The position numbers were made by a program, and so were the translations under genes. From contig NZ_JAIVKX010000003.1 of assembly GCF_020524285.1 (NCBI RefSeq), positions 372,001 to 436,000 on the forward strand: a stretch of 64,000 nt of DNA, in the 5' to 3' direction. The first letter of the stretch is position 1. Each line of letters starts with the position of its first letter. This DNA comes from Alloyangia pacifica (lineage in GTDB: Bacteria; Pseudomonadota; Alphaproteobacteria; Rhodobacterales; Rhodobacteraceae). This document shows positions 18,837-28,157 of the stretch, one piece after another. Under the pieces are notes generated by a model. It saw nothing but the letters and a program-made list of their open reading frames with translations, had not been told where the DNA came from and did no database searches.

Positions 18837-18865
18837 AAACCCCCGAAAGGCAGAGCCCCGGGGGT
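18837..18865 (-). terminator. Hairpin downstream of rpsU
   Basis: CCCCCG and CGGGGG arms (18840-18845 and 18859-18864) form a hairpin that, on the minus strand, is followed by TTTGTCGTTT. It lies about 70 bases beyond the rpsU stop. Confidence 0.6.
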
Positions 18866-18931
18866 CGTCAACTTCTTCGTGTCGGAAGGTCAGCTGCCTG
18901 ACCTCACGAGAATGATCTCACGAGCGTAAAC

Positions 18932-19138
18932 TCAGAGGAGACCTTCGCGCTGAGCCTTCTTGCGCGCCAGCTTGCGGGCACGGCGGACAGCCTCGGCTTT
19001 CTCGCGAGCCTTCTTCTCGGACGGTTTCTCGAAATGCTGCCGAAGCTTCATTTCACGGAACACGCCTTCGCGCTGCAGCTTCTTCTTCAGGGCGCGGAGC
19101 GCCTGATCGACGTTGTTGTCGCGAACACTAACCTGCAT
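18932..19138 (-). CDS. rpsU: 30S ribosomal protein S21
   Basis: A 68-residue basic ribosomal protein. The N-terminus [20 protein letters not shown] and the segment [17 protein letters not shown] are the S21 signatures, and the tail is Arg/Lys-rich. S21 contacts the anti-Shine-Dalgarno region of 16S rRNA. It is transcribed alone, divergent from the COQ9-type gene, and ends before a hairpin terminator. Confidence 0.97.
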   Translation of the reverse strand: MQVSVRDNNVDQALRALKKKLQREGVFREMKLRQHFEKPSEKKAREKAEAVRRARKLARKKAQREGLL

Positions 19139-19254
19139 GTGGTTTTCACCACCTTTCTAGTTTTGAGTTGCAAGGAAATTGCAGGAGCCCGGTCTATAGC
19201 AAGGGTTGCCAATCTTGTCTAGACTCCTACCCATTGAGTCGAAGGAGAGGCCCC

Positions 19255-19941
19255 ATGAGTGAAGAAATTGCCGGGCGCCTGCTGGATGCGGCGCTGAACC
19301 ATGTCGCCTTCGACGGTTGGTCCGAGACGACCTTCCGCGCGGCGGCAAGTGATTCCGGGATCGACCCGGTGGTGGCCCGCGGGCTCTATCCGCGCGGCGC
19401 GGTGGAAATGGCGATCGCCTTCCATCGGCGCGGCGACGAGACGATGGCCGCGCGTCTCAAAGAGATAGACCAGTCCGAGATGCGCTTCCGCGATCGCGTG
19501 GCACTGGCCGTCCGCACCCGGATCGAGGCCGTGGACGACCGCGAGGCGGTGCGCCGCGGAACAGCGCTCTTTGCGCTGCCGATGTACGCCCCCGACGGCG
19601 CCAAGCTGATCTGGGGCACCGCCGACCGCATCTGGACAGAGCTGGGGGACACCTCGCGCGATTTCAACTGGTACACCAAGCGCGCCACGCTGAGCGCCGT
19701 CTATTCCTCGACCGTGCTGTTCTGGCTGGGCGACGATTCGCCCGACAATCAGGCCACCTGGGAATTCCTCGACCGGCGGATCGAGGACGTCATGCGCTTC
19801 GAGAAGACCAAGGCGAAGATGCGCGGCACCCCGGTGCTGGGCAAGGTGCTGGCGGCGGGCCCCGAGAAGGTGCTCGGCAAGCTGCGCGCCCCGAAAAGCC
19901 CGCGCCACGGGCTGCCGGGCGGCTGGACCGCGCCGCGCTGA
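19255..19941 (+). CDS. COQ9 family protein
   Basis: A 228-residue homologue of COQ9, a lipid-binding accessory factor for ubiquinone synthesis. It has a TetR-like N-terminal helical region (LLDAALNHVAFDGWSETTFRAA) and the family core GLYPRGAVEMAIAFHRRGD, then WTELGDTSRDFNWYTKRATL and VLFWLGDDSPDNQATWEFLDRRIEDVMRFEK. The ribosome site GAAGGAGAGG lies just before the ATG. A quinone oxidoreductase gene follows 41 bp downstream, which fits a quinone-related context. Confidence 0.9.
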   Translation: MSEEIAGRLLDAALNHVAFDGWSETTFRAAASDSGIDPVVARGLYPRGAVEMAIAFHRRGDETMAARLKEIDQSEMRFRDRVALAVRTRIEAVDDREAVRRGTALFALPMYAPDGAKLIWGTADRIWTELGDTSRDFNWYTKRATLSAVYSSTVLFWLGDDSPDNQATWEFLDRRIEDVMRFEKTKAKMRGTPVLGKVLAAGPEKVLGKLRAPKSPRHGLPGGWTAPR

Positions 19942-19982
19942 GCCCCCTGCCCTCCCAGCACGACAGCAAGACAGGACCACCA

Positions 19983-20966
19983 ATGACCAAGACCATGCGC
20001 GCCGTCGAGATCTCGCAGCCCGGCGGCCCCGAGGTGCTGCGCCTGACCGAGCGCCCCGTTCCCGAAGCCAGCCACGGCCAGGTGGTGATCCGCGTGGCCT
20101 ACGCCGGGGTGAACCGCCCCGACGCTCTGCAGCGCGCCGGCAGCTACGCGCCGCCCCCCGGCGCTTCGGACCTGCCCGGGCTCGAATGCTCCGGCGAGGT
20201 CATCGCCACCGGCCCCGGCGTCATCTGGCCTGCCGTGGGCGATCAGGTCTGCGCCCTGCTGCCCGGCGGCGGCTATGCCGACTACGTCGCCACCCCCGCC
20301 GCCCATTGCCTGCCCGTGCCGCAGGACATGGGCCTGCGCGAGGCGGCCTGCCTGCCCGAGACCTTCTTCACCGTCTGGAGCAACGTCTTCCAGCGCGGCG
20401 GGCTGCAGGCGGGTGAGCGCTTCCTGGTGCATGGCGGCTCCTCGGGCATCGGCACCACCGCGATCCAGCTCGCCAGCGCCTTTGGCGCGCGGGTCTTCGC
20501 CACCGCCGGCTCGGCGGACAAATGCGCCGCCTGCGAAGAGCTCGGCGCCGAGCGGGCGATCAACTACCGCGAGGAGGATTTCGTCGAGGTCATGCGCGGG
20601 CTTGGCGGGGCGAACCTGATCCTCGACATGGTCGGGGGCGACTACATCCCGCGCAACGTCAAGGCGCTGGCCGACGAGGGACGGCTGGTGCAGATCGCCT
20701 TCCTGCAGGGCCCCAAGGCGGAGCTGAACTTCGCGCAGGTGATGATGCGCCGGCTGACGATCACCGGCTCGACCCTGCGGCCGCAGAGCGATCTGGCCAA
20801 GGCGCGCATCGCGCAGGCCCTGCGCGCGCAGGTCTGGCCGCTGCTCGAGGCGGGCCGCGTCGCGCCGGTCATGGACTCGGACTTCGCGCTGGATCAGGCC
20901 GCCGAGGCGCACGCGCGCATGGAAGGCTCGACCCACGTCGGCAAGATCGTCCTGAAGGTCAGCTAA
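19983..20966 (+). CDS. NAD(P)H-quinone oxidoreductase, PIG3-like MDR
   Basis: A 327-residue medium-chain dehydrogenase/reductase of the zinc-free quinone oxidoreductase branch. The N-terminal part reads GVNRPDALQRAGSY and PGLECSGEV; the cofactor loop is VHGGSSGIGTTAIQLA (about residues 148-163). No structural or catalytic Zn cysteines are present. The pattern matches the TP53I3 (PIG3)-type subgroup. It follows the COQ9 gene by 41 bp on the same strand, so cotranscription is likely. A second, more distant quinone reductase gene lies 2 kb further on. Confidence 0.86.
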   Translation: MTKTMRAVEISQPGGPEVLRLTERPVPEASHGQVVIRVAYAGVNRPDALQRAGSYAPPPGASDLPGLECSGEVIATGPGVIWPAVGDQVCALLPGGGYADYVATPAAHCLPVPQDMGLREAACLPETFFTVWSNVFQRGGLQAGERFLVHGGSSGIGTTAIQLASAFGARVFATAGSADKCAACEELGAERAINYREEDFVEVMRGLGGANLILDMVGGDYIPRNVKALADEGRLVQIAFLQGPKAELNFAQVMMRRLTITGSTLRPQSDLAKARIAQALRAQVWPLLEAGRVAPVMDSDFALDQAAEAHARMEGSTHVGKIVLKVS

Positions 20967-21075
20967 TCGAAGCACAACGCACGCCCGGAGGTCGCCTGCC
21001 CGTCACGGCGGGCGGGGCGCCCTCCCGGCGGCTCCGCCTCGTTCCGGGCGGGTCAGCCTCCCGCCCGATGAGCTC

Positions 21076-21942
21076 TTACGCAACCGCGCGGCGGTAGAAG
21101 TGCCAGCTTGCGTGGCCGAGCAGCGGCAGCACCACCATCAGCCCCAGCAGCAGCGGCAGCGAGCCCAGCACCAGCAGCACCGCGATGACCGCGCCCCAGC
21201 AAAGCACGACCTTCGGGTTCTTCTGCAGCACATGCACCGAGGTCATCACCGCCACCGGCGCGCCGACGTGCCGGTGCAGCAGCAGCTGGAACGAAACCAC
21301 CGAGACCGCCAGCGCCACAAGCGCGAAGACAAAGCCCACGCCGCAGCCCAGCACGATCATCCACCAACCGCCCGCGGTGTTGAACACCTGGTCGAGGAAC
21401 GCCCCCATGCTTTGATGCGTGGCCGGCCCCATGGTCACCAGGTGGATGAAATGCGCCGTCAGCATCCACGCGCAGAACAGCGCGATGAGGTAGAGCCCCA
21501 TCACCAGCATCGCCCCGAACGCCGGGGAACTCAGCACCGCGAAGGCATCGCGCCAGCTCGCCTCGAGACCCATCTCGCGCCTCCGGCTCATCTCGTAGAG
21601 CCCGACCGCGGCCATTGGCCCGACGATGGCAAAGCCCGCGGCCATGGGGAACAGCAGCGGCAGCAGCGCCTGGTGAAACGCCATGCCCATCAGCAGCAAC
21701 CCCATCACGGGGTAGATGAGCACGATGAACAGCACGTCGCTGCGGCAGGCCTTGAAGTCCTCCCAGCCCGCGCGCAGCGAGTCGGAGATGTCCGACATCT
21801 CCATCGTCCGCACCCGGCGCGGGGTGTGGGCGTGGTCCGTCCCGAGCTCGCGCGTCGCGGCCGAGACATGCGAACCCGCCGCCGAGAGCTGCTGTGCCGC
21901 CCAGCTCAGCGGGTTGCCGATCGTATGAGGTGTGTGTGCCAT
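21076..21942 (-). CDS. DUF2189 integral membrane protein
   Basis: A 288-residue protein with about six hydrophobic helices and the DUF2189 features: IGWxDF-like SLRAGWEDFKACRSDV before the first helix, then IYPVMGLLL, GFAIVGPMAAVGLYEMSRR and PVAVMTSV. The soluble N-terminal 50 residues contain several His and Thr. The ribosome site GGGAGGAG precedes the ATG. It lies between two plus-strand quinone oxidoreductase genes. No biochemical role is known to me. Confidence 0.85.
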   Translation of the reverse strand: MAHTPHTIGNPLSWAAQQLSAAGSHVSAATRELGTDHAHTPRRVRTMEMSDISDSLRAGWEDFKACRSDVLFIVLIYPVMGLLLMGMAFHQALLPLLFPMAAGFAIVGPMAAVGLYEMSRRREMGLEASWRDAFAVLSSPAFGAMLVMGLYLIALFCAWMLTAHFIHLVTMGPATHQSMGAFLDQVFNTAGGWWMIVLGCGVGFVFALVALAVSVVSFQLLLHRHVGAPVAVMTSVHVLQKNPKVVLCWGAVIAVLLVLGSLPLLLGLMVVLPLLGHASWHFYRRAVA

Positions 21943-22169
21943 GAGTCTCCTCCCTTGGCGTCGCGCGCAGCGCCAATCGCGGGTCCGGCCATGGCACGCG
22001 CCGAAAGCCAGACGGATCGGTCGCGCGTATGACGCAAGTCTAGCACGAAACCCGCTCGCGGTGCATCACCTCGGCGAGATGCGCCCATCGGGCGGCAAAC
22101 GTGCCCCCTTGCCCCCGCCGGCGCCGCGTCGCAGGGTCTGGCGCAAACGTCAGACAGGAGGACACGACC

Positions 22170-23156
22170 ATGGCCGAGACAGCCCGCACCGTCATCATCG
22201 AGGAAAACGGAGGCCCCGAGGCGCTCAAGCTGGTCGACTGGCCGTTGGGCACGCCCGGCCCGGGCGAGATCCTCATCCGCCACAAGGCCTGCGGCCTCAA
22301 CTTCATCGACTGCTACCAGCGCTCGGGGCTCTACCCGCTGGAGCTGCCGCATGCGCTCGGCATGGAGGCCGCCGGGGTGATCGAGGCGGTCGGCGAAGGC
22401 GTCACCCATCTCGCCCCCGGCGACCGCGCCGCCTATGCCTCCACCCCTCCGGGCGCCTATACCGAGGCGCGGGTGATGCCCGCCGCGCAGGTCTGCAAGC
22501 TGCCGGACGAGATCTCGTTCGAAGATGGTGCGGCGATGATGCTGAAGGGGCTGACCGTCCAGTATCTCTTCCACCGCACGACGCCGCTCAAAAAGGGCGA
22601 CACGGTTCTGTTCCACGCCGCCGCGGGGGGCGTCGGGCTCATCGCCTGCCAATGGGCGAAATCCGAGGGCATCCGGCTGATCGGCACCGCCGGCTCGGAC
22701 GAGAAGTGCCAATTGGCGCTCGACCATGGCGCCGATGCCTGCATCAACTACAACACCGAGGATTTCACCAAGCGCACCCGCGAGCTGACCGATGGCAAGG
22801 GTGTCGACGTGGTGATGGACTCGATCGGCGCCTCGACCTTCATGGGCTCGCTCGACTGCCTGAAACCACTGGGGATGATGATTTCCTTCGGCAATGCCTC
22901 CGGCCCGGTCGAGGCCTTCAACCTCGGCATCCTTGCACAGAAAGGCTCGCTAAAGGTCACCCGGCCTACGCTCTTTGCCCATATCGCCGATCCGGCCGCC
23001 TGCCAGGAGATGGCGGCGATGCTGATGGGCAAGGTCGCCTCCGGCGCGGTGAAGATCCGCATCGACCAGCGTTTCCCGCTGGAAGACGTCGCCGAGGCGC
23101 ACCGCGCGCTCGAGGCCCGCAAGACCACCGGCCAGACCATCCTGACGCTGGGCTGA
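22170..23156 (+). CDS. NADPH:quinone reductase, QorA-like
   Basis: A 328-residue zinc-free MDR enzyme. Family elements are GLNFIDCYQRSGLYPLELP (about residues 43-61), the cofactor loop FHAAAGGVGLIACQWAKSEG (about 149-168), NYNTEDF and VMDSIG. These fit NADPH-dependent one-electron quinone reductase (E. coli QorA type). The ribosome site CAGGAGGAC sits before the ATG. It is only distantly similar to the upstream PIG3-like gene, so this is not a recent tandem duplicate. Confidence 0.88.
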   Translation: MAETARTVIIEENGGPEALKLVDWPLGTPGPGEILIRHKACGLNFIDCYQRSGLYPLELPHALGMEAAGVIEAVGEGVTHLAPGDRAAYASTPPGAYTEARVMPAAQVCKLPDEISFEDGAAMMLKGLTVQYLFHRTTPLKKGDTVLFHAAAGGVGLIACQWAKSEGIRLIGTAGSDEKCQLALDHGADACINYNTEDFTKRTRELTDGKGVDVVMDSIGASTFMGSLDCLKPLGMMISFGNASGPVEAFNLGILAQKGSLKVTRPTLFAHIADPAACQEMAAMLMGKVASGAVKIRIDQRFPLEDVAEAHRALEARKTTGQTILTLG

Positions 23157-23293
23157 GGACGGGAGCCCGCCCGGCACAAGGCCAAGGGCCGCCGGGCGCG
23201 CGGTGGTCCATCGAGGCGGGACGGTTCACGCCCGATGGACGACGCCGTTCCCTTGGGCCGGCACCCACCCGGCGCGCTCCGCCACCCGAACAG

Positions 23294-23323
23294 CAAAACG
23301 GCGCGGGACACCCCCGCGCCGTT
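23294..23323 (-). terminator. Terminator of the FKBP-type isomerase gene
   Basis: An 11-bp perfect stem, AACGGCGCGGG with CCCGCGCCGTT, and a 5-base loop. On the minus strand the second arm runs into TTTT, which fits termination of the isomerase transcript whose stop is 40 bases away. Confidence 0.85.
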
Positions 23324-23365
23324 CTCAATTTCAACAGGGCCGCAGCCCCGGGCGATCAGCCCAGA

Positions 23366-23794
23366 TCAGGCGATCTCGACCAGCTCGATGGCAAAGGTCA
23401 GATCCTTGCCCGCGAGCGGGTGGTTGGCGTCGAGCGTGACCTCGGTGTCGGTCACCTCGACCACGGTCACCTGCACCACCTGGCCGGTCGGCGTCTGCAT
23501 CTGCAGCGGGGTGCCCAGGTCGAGCGGGATGTTGTCGGGAATGTCGGCGCGCGGCACGGCCTGGCGCGCCTCGGCGTGGACCGGGCCATAGGCTTCCTCG
23601 GAGGAGACCTCGACGGTCTTCTTCTCGCCGACGGTCATGCCGGGCATCGCCTTGTCGAGGCCGGGGATGATCTGGCCCGAGCCGACCTGGAACTCCAGCG
23701 GGTCGCGACCCGCGCTGGAATCGAAGGTGGTGCCGTCGTTCAGAGTGCCGGTGTAATGAATACGCACGGTGTCGCCGGTCTTGACCTGCGTCAT
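23366..23794 (-). CDS. FKBP-type peptidyl-prolyl isomerase, SlyD-like
   Basis: A 142-residue prolyl isomerase. The FKBP start VKTGDTVRIHYTGTLNDGTTFDSS leads to the split domain GSGQIIPGLDKAMPGMTVGEKK. An insert-in-flap domain follows (ARQAVPRADIPDN...), then the end of the FKBP fold, DANHPLAGKDLTFAIELVEI, the standard SlyD ending. The His/Cys-rich metal-binding tail of enteric SlyD is absent. GGAGA lies before the ATG. Confidence 0.92.
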   Translation of the reverse strand: MTQVKTGDTVRIHYTGTLNDGTTFDSSAGRDPLEFQVGSGQIIPGLDKAMPGMTVGEKKTVEVSSEEAYGPVHAEARQAVPRADIPDNIPLDLGTPLQMQTPTGQVVQVTVVEVTDTEVTLDANHPLAGKDLTFAIELVEIA

Positions 23795-24031
23795 GGGGTG
23801 TCTCCGATCTGTTTGGGAAAGTTCTGTGGATGGGACGAGGCCACCTGTCGCGGCGGGTGCTCGTTTGCTCTCCCCTCCAACCTAAGCATCCTGCCCCGGG
23901 ATTGCAAAGAGGATGTCCGGACAGGCCCCGGGCGCAGTCTGGCCCCCTTCCAACCCCCGGCAAATTCACCCTTCCGACAGGCCCCTGCCCGTGCCACCCT
24001 GCGCCGGATCGCGAGGAGGACCGCACGCCCC

Positions 24032-24733
24032 ATGACGCAAACCATGACGCAAACCGCCAGGATCACCACCTGCGTCTTCGACGCCTACGGCACGCTCTTC
24101 GACGTCTCCGCCGCCGCCCGCCGCGCCGCCGAGGCGCCGGGACAGGCGGCGCTGGCCGAGGTCTGGCCCGCGCTTTCCGCCGACTGGCGGCGCAAGCAGC
24201 TCGAATACAGCTGGCTGCGCGCAGTGACCGGCGATCACTGCAGCTTCTGGCAGGTGACACAGGACGGGCTCGACTGGGCCATGGAGCACCATGGACTGAG
24301 CGATCCCGACCTGCGCGAGACCCTGCTCGGCCTCTACTGGGAGCTTTCACCCTACCCCGAGGTGCCGAAACTGCTTGCCACGCTGAAGGCCCGCGGCCTC
24401 GCCTGCGCGATCCTGTCCAACGGCAGCCCCGACATGCTGGACGGCGCCGTCTCCAGCGCCGGGCTCGAAAGCTATCTCGACGCCGTCCTCTCGGTCGAGG
24501 ACGTGGGGGTCTTCAAACCCGCCCGCGCGGTCTACGATCTCGTCGGCCAGCGCTTCGGCACGGAACCGGGCGAGGTGCTGTTCGTTTCCTCCAACGGCTG
24601 GGACGCGGGCAGCGCGGCGGCTTACGGCTTCGTCACCGCCTGGGTCAACCGCGCCGACGAGCCCATGGACTGCCTGCCCGGCCAGCCGCAGCACGTGCTG
24701 CCTGACCTGACCACAATCCCGGAGCTTCTGTGA
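24032..24733 (+). CDS. Haloacid dehalogenase type II
   Basis: A 233-residue HAD enzyme of the L-2-haloacid dehalogenase group. Motif I is CVFDAYGTLFDVS (about residues 14-26) with the nucleophilic Asp. ILSNGSPDML is motif II, the Lys appears in GVFKPARAVY, and SSNGWDAGSAAAYGF is the type II motif near residue 188. The first 24 bases are two exact copies of ATGACGCAAACC, so either copy could supply the start. The stop overlaps the ATG of the next gene (TGATG), so translation is coupled. Confidence 0.87.
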   Translation: MTQTMTQTARITTCVFDAYGTLFDVSAAARRAAEAPGQAALAEVWPALSADWRRKQLEYSWLRAVTGDHCSFWQVTQDGLDWAMEHHGLSDPDLRETLLGLYWELSPYPEVPKLLATLKARGLACAILSNGSPDMLDGAVSSAGLESYLDAVLSVEDVGVFKPARAVYDLVGQRFGTEPGEVLFVSSNGWDAGSAAAYGFVTAWVNRADEPMDCLPGQPQHVLPDLTTIPELL

Positions 24734-25560
24734 TGCCCGAGTTCACCACATCCGACGGCCTGAAGATCCACTACACCGACGAGGGCCACGGCATCCCGCT
24801 GCTTTGCCTCGCCGGGCTGACCCGCGACGGGCGCGACTTCGACTATCTGGCGCCGCATCTCGACCCGGCGAAAGTCCGGATGATCCGCATGGACTACCGC
24901 GGGCGCGGGCAGTCCGACTGGACCGACCACGCCAGCTACACCATCCCGATCGAGGGCCGCGATGCGGTGGAATTGATGGACCACCTCGGGCTGAAGCAGG
25001 TGGCGGTGCTCGGCACCTCGCGCGGCGGGCTGATCGCCATGGTGCTGGCGGCGACGGTCAAGGAGCGGCTGCGCGGCGTCGCGCTCAACGACATCGGCCC
25101 CGAGATCGGCGACGCAGGGCTCGCGGTCATCAAGGATTACATCGGCCGCAACCCGGCGTGGAAGACCTACGACGAGGCCGCCGAGCAAATGGCCATGGGG
25201 ATGACCGCCTTCAGGGACGTGCCGCCGGGGCGCTGGATGGAGGAGGTGACGAAGTTCTACCGCGCGACGCCGGAAGGGCTGCAGATCCAATACGACCCGC
25301 GGCTGCGCGACGCGGTGCTCGAAGCAGGCGCGCAGCCCGCGCCGGACCTCTGGCCGCTTTTCGATGCCTTCAAGGGCCTGCCGCTCTGCGCCCTGCGCGG
25401 CGATGGCTCGACACTGCTGACCGCCGAAACCTTCGCCGAGATGCAGCGTCGCCGACCGGATATGATCGCCGCCGAGATCCCCGGCCGCGGCCATGTGCCC
25501 TTCCTCGACGAACCCGAGTCGCTGGATGCGCTGCGGCGCTGGCTGAAGATGCTGGGCTGA
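24733..25560 (+). CDS. Alpha/beta hydrolase
   Basis: A 275-residue alpha/beta-hydrolase fold protein. The oxyanion strand is LLCLAGLTRDGRDF, the nucleophile elbow is LGTSRGG with Ser96, and GRGHVPFLDEPE near the C-terminus holds the catalytic His. It is translationally coupled to the haloacid dehalogenase gene, so the pair may handle related organic acids or esters; this is inference from position. A GTG one codon upstream is a possible alternative start. Confidence 0.82.
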   Translation: MPEFTTSDGLKIHYTDEGHGIPLLCLAGLTRDGRDFDYLAPHLDPAKVRMIRMDYRGRGQSDWTDHASYTIPIEGRDAVELMDHLGLKQVAVLGTSRGGLIAMVLAATVKERLRGVALNDIGPEIGDAGLAVIKDYIGRNPAWKTYDEAAEQMAMGMTAFRDVPPGRWMEEVTKFYRATPEGLQIQYDPRLRDAVLEAGAQPAPDLWPLFDAFKGLPLCALRGDGSTLLTAETFAEMQRRRPDMIAAEIPGRGHVPFLDEPESLDALRRWLKMLG

Positions 25561-25563
25561 GCC

Positions 25564-26469
25564 TCAGTCGAGGTTGAACACCCGGTTCGGGTGCAGCTCA
25601 CCGGCCTTGAAGATGCCCACGGCGATCGGCTTGCCCTGGAACGACGCCCAGGCCTCGTCGCCGTATTCGGCCTCGCCAGGGATGACCATGCCGGGGTTGC
25701 CGTTGCGCAGACGCGCCGCGCCCTCGGGGGTGCAGCGCAGCTCGGGCAGATCGGCAAGGCCCACCTGCAACGGCAGCAGCTTTTCATCCAGCTCGGGCGT
25801 CTTGGCCAGCGCGTCGATCTCCTCGACGCCGATCCCGTCCGAGGCCTCGAAGGGCCCGGACCAGACCCGGCGCAGGCGCAGCACGTGGCCGTGGCAGCCG
25901 AGCGCCTCGCCGAGGTCGCGGGCGATCGAGCGCACATAGCCGCCCTTGCCGCAGACCATCTCCAGTTCGACATGATCGGCGTCGAGCCGCTCGAGCATGA
26001 TCAGCGATTCCACGAAGAGCGGACGGGCGGACAGCTCCATCTCCTCGCCGTCCCGCGCCCGCTTGTAGGCGCGCTCGCCATCGACCTTCACCGCCGAGAA
26101 CTGCGGCGGCACCTGCTGGATGTCGCCGACGAACTGATGCAGCGCTTCCTTGATCACGTCGTCGGAAGGGCGCTCGGTGCTCTCGCGCAGGATCTCGCCC
26201 TCGGCATCGTCGGTGTTGGTCGCCTGCCCCAGGCGCACCACGAAGCGGTAGGCCTTCATCGCGTCGGTGATGTAGGGCACGGTCTTGGTCGCCTCGCCGA
26301 GCGCCACGGCCAGAACGCCGGTCGCCTCGGGGTCGAGCGTGCCCGCGTGGCCCGCCTTCTTCGCCGCCAGCGCCCAGCGGACCTTGTTGACCACCGAGGT
26401 CGAGGTCATGCCCGCCGGTTTGTCGACGATCAGCCAGCCGGAAATGTCGCGACCCTTCTTGCGTGCCAT
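25564..26469 (-). CDS. truB: tRNA pseudouridine(55) synthase TruB
   Basis: Makes pseudouridine at position 55 in the T loop of nearly all tRNAs. The 301-residue protein has [20 protein letters not shown] at the start and the catalytic motif [12 protein letters not shown] with Asp46. Further family segments are [35 protein letters not shown] and [19 protein letters not shown]. It converges with the hydrolase gene, ending 3 bp from its stop. Confidence 0.97.
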   Translation of the reverse strand: MARKKGRDISGWLIVDKPAGMTSTSVVNKVRWALAAKKAGHAGTLDPEATGVLAVALGEATKTVPYITDAMKAYRFVVRLGQATNTDDAEGEILRESTERPSDDVIKEALHQFVGDIQQVPPQFSAVKVDGERAYKRARDGEEMELSARPLFVESLIMLERLDADHVELEMVCGKGGYVRSIARDLGEALGCHGHVLRLRRVWSGPFEASDGIGVEEIDALAKTPELDEKLLPLQVGLADLPELRCTPEGAARLRNGNPGMVIPGEAEYGDEAWASFQGKPIAVGIFKAGELHPNRVFNLD

Positions 26470-26655
26470 TGGTGTCCCCGCGCCTCTTCGTATGTCATCA
26501 AGGCGCGCCTGCTAGCAGGCGGCGGGCGCGGGTGTCAATCTGCACTGGCGCCGCGCGATGCGCATGGGCGGAGCATGGGCCGTGGCGCCCGATCGCCTTT
26601 TCTCTCGCCGCGCCGCCCGCTAGGGTCCGCCGCAAGTTCAAGGGAGGCCCCCGCC

Positions 26656-27444
26656 ATGCTCATGGCCGATCTCGGCGATGTCCGACTTCACTACCGCATC
26701 GACGGCCCCGAGGAGGGCGCGCCGCTGGTGCTGGCCAACTCGCTGGGCACCGACTTCCGGCTCTGGGACGGGCTGCTGCCGCACCTCCCCGGGGGGCTGC
26801 GGATCCTGCGCTACGACATGCGCGGCCATGGTCTGTCGGACTGCCCCGAGCCGCCCTATTCCATGGGCGCTCTGGTGCGCGACGCCGAACGGCTGATGGA
26901 GCACACGGGGTTCCGAGATGCGGTCTTCGTCGGCCTGTCGATCGGCGGCATGGTGGCGCAGGGGCTGTCGGCCAAGCGCCACGACCTCGTACGCGCCGCG
27001 GTGCTGTCGAACACCGCCGCCAAAATCGGCACCCGGCAGATCTGGGAGGCTCGCATCGCCGAGGTCGAGAAGGGCGGCGTCGAGGCCATCGCGGATGCGG
27101 TGCTGGAGCGCTGGTTCACCCGCAAGTTCCGCGCCTCCGAGGCGATCAAGCCCTGGCGCAACATGCTCACCCGAACGCCCGCAAAGGGCTACATGGGCTG
27201 CGCCGCCGCCATCGCCGGGACCGATTTCATCACCCCCACCTCGGGCCTGCGCCTGCCGCTGCTCGGCATCGCCGCCAGCGACGACGGCTCCACCCCGCCC
27301 GACATGGTGCGCGAGACGACCGAGCTCGTGCTCGGCTCGCAATTCGCGCTGATCCGCGGTGCCGGGCATCTTCCCTTCGTCGAGAAGCCCGCCGAATACG
27401 GGCAGATCCTCACGGACTTCCTCAGGGGACAGGGGCACATCTGA
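26656..27444 (+). CDS. pcaD: 3-Oxoadipate enol-lactonase
   Basis: Hydrolyses beta-ketoadipate enol-lactone in the protocatechuate branch of the beta-ketoadipate pathway. The 262-residue alpha/beta hydrolase has the PcaD-typical segments LANSLGTDFRLWDGLLPHL and RILRYDMRGHGLSDCP, and the nucleophile elbow GLSIGGMVAQGL (Ser95). The His lies in GAGHLPFVEKP. It heads a tightly packed run with the next two genes. pcaC, pcaG and pcaH are not in the window, so pathway context is incomplete. Confidence 0.85.
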   Translation: MLMADLGDVRLHYRIDGPEEGAPLVLANSLGTDFRLWDGLLPHLPGGLRILRYDMRGHGLSDCPEPPYSMGALVRDAERLMEHTGFRDAVFVGLSIGGMVAQGLSAKRHDLVRAAVLSNTAAKIGTRQIWEARIAEVEKGGVEAIADAVLERWFTRKFRASEAIKPWRNMLTRTPAKGYMGCAAAIAGTDFITPTSGLRLPLLGIAASDDGSTPPDMVRETTELVLGSQFALIRGAGHLPFVEKPAEYGQILTDFLRGQGHI

Positions 27445-28154
27445 TGGCACATTTCCTGCTGATCCACGGCGCTTCGCACGGGGCCTGGTGCTGGCGCGAC
27501 GTGATCGCGGCGCTGGAAGAGCGCGGCCACGCCGCCCGCGCCATAGACCTGCCCGGCCATGGCGCAGATACCACGCCGCGCGATCAGGTCACGCTGCAGC
27601 ACTACGTCGATGCCATCCTGGGCGCGCTCGACGCGCCGACCATCGTCGTCGCCCATTCCATGTCCGGCGTGCCCGCGACCCAGGCCGCCGACCTGCGCCC
27701 CGAGAAGTTCGCCCGGCTTGTCTACCTCTGCGCCTTCCTGCCCAGCGATGGTGACAGCGTCACCAGCCTCAGCCGCGCCTGGCCCGAGCAGCCGCTGAAC
27801 GAGGCGATCCGGCGTGACGAAGGTGGCGCGACCTTCCATTTCGACCCCGCGATGATCCGCGAAAAGTTCTACCACGACTGCCCCGACGCGCTGGTGGACC
27901 GCGCCGCGCGCCATCTCACGCCGCAGCCGATCGCGACCCAGAAGGACCGCGTCTCGCTTTCGGGCCGGGTCGAGCAGGTGCCGCGCAGCTACATCCTGTG
28001 TTCGCAGGACATGGCGGTGCCGCCCGACCACCAGCGTGCCATGGCGTCGGTCTTGCCAAGCGACGAGGTCTACGACATGAGCAGCGCGCATTCGCCTTTC
28101 CTGTCCGACCCCGAGGGCCTCGCCGCCCTTCTGGACCGTATCGCCCGGAGCTGA
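27444..28154 (+). CDS. Alpha/beta hydrolase, EstC/salicylate-esterase-like
   Basis: A 236-residue hydrolase of the plant methylesterase/EstC type. It starts FLLIHGASHGAWCWRDVI, the typical oxyanion and lid entry of this group. The nucleophile is Ser72 in VAHSMSG, and YILCSQDMAVPPDHQRAMA supplies the acid region, with the His in SSAHSPFLSDPEGLA. Its ATG overlaps the pcaD stop by one base and the PcaB-like gene follows 3 bp later. The substrate is probably an ester or lactone; not resolvable further. Confidence 0.82.
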   Translation: MAHFLLIHGASHGAWCWRDVIAALEERGHAARAIDLPGHGADTTPRDQVTLQHYVDAILGALDAPTIVVAHSMSGVPATQAADLRPEKFARLVYLCAFLPSDGDSVTSLSRAWPEQPLNEAIRRDEGGATFHFDPAMIREKFYHDCPDALVDRAARHLTPQPIATQKDRVSLSGRVEQVPRSYILCSQDMAVPPDHQRAMASVLPSDEVYDMSSAHSPFLSDPEGLAALLDRIARS

Positions 28155-28157
28155 CCC

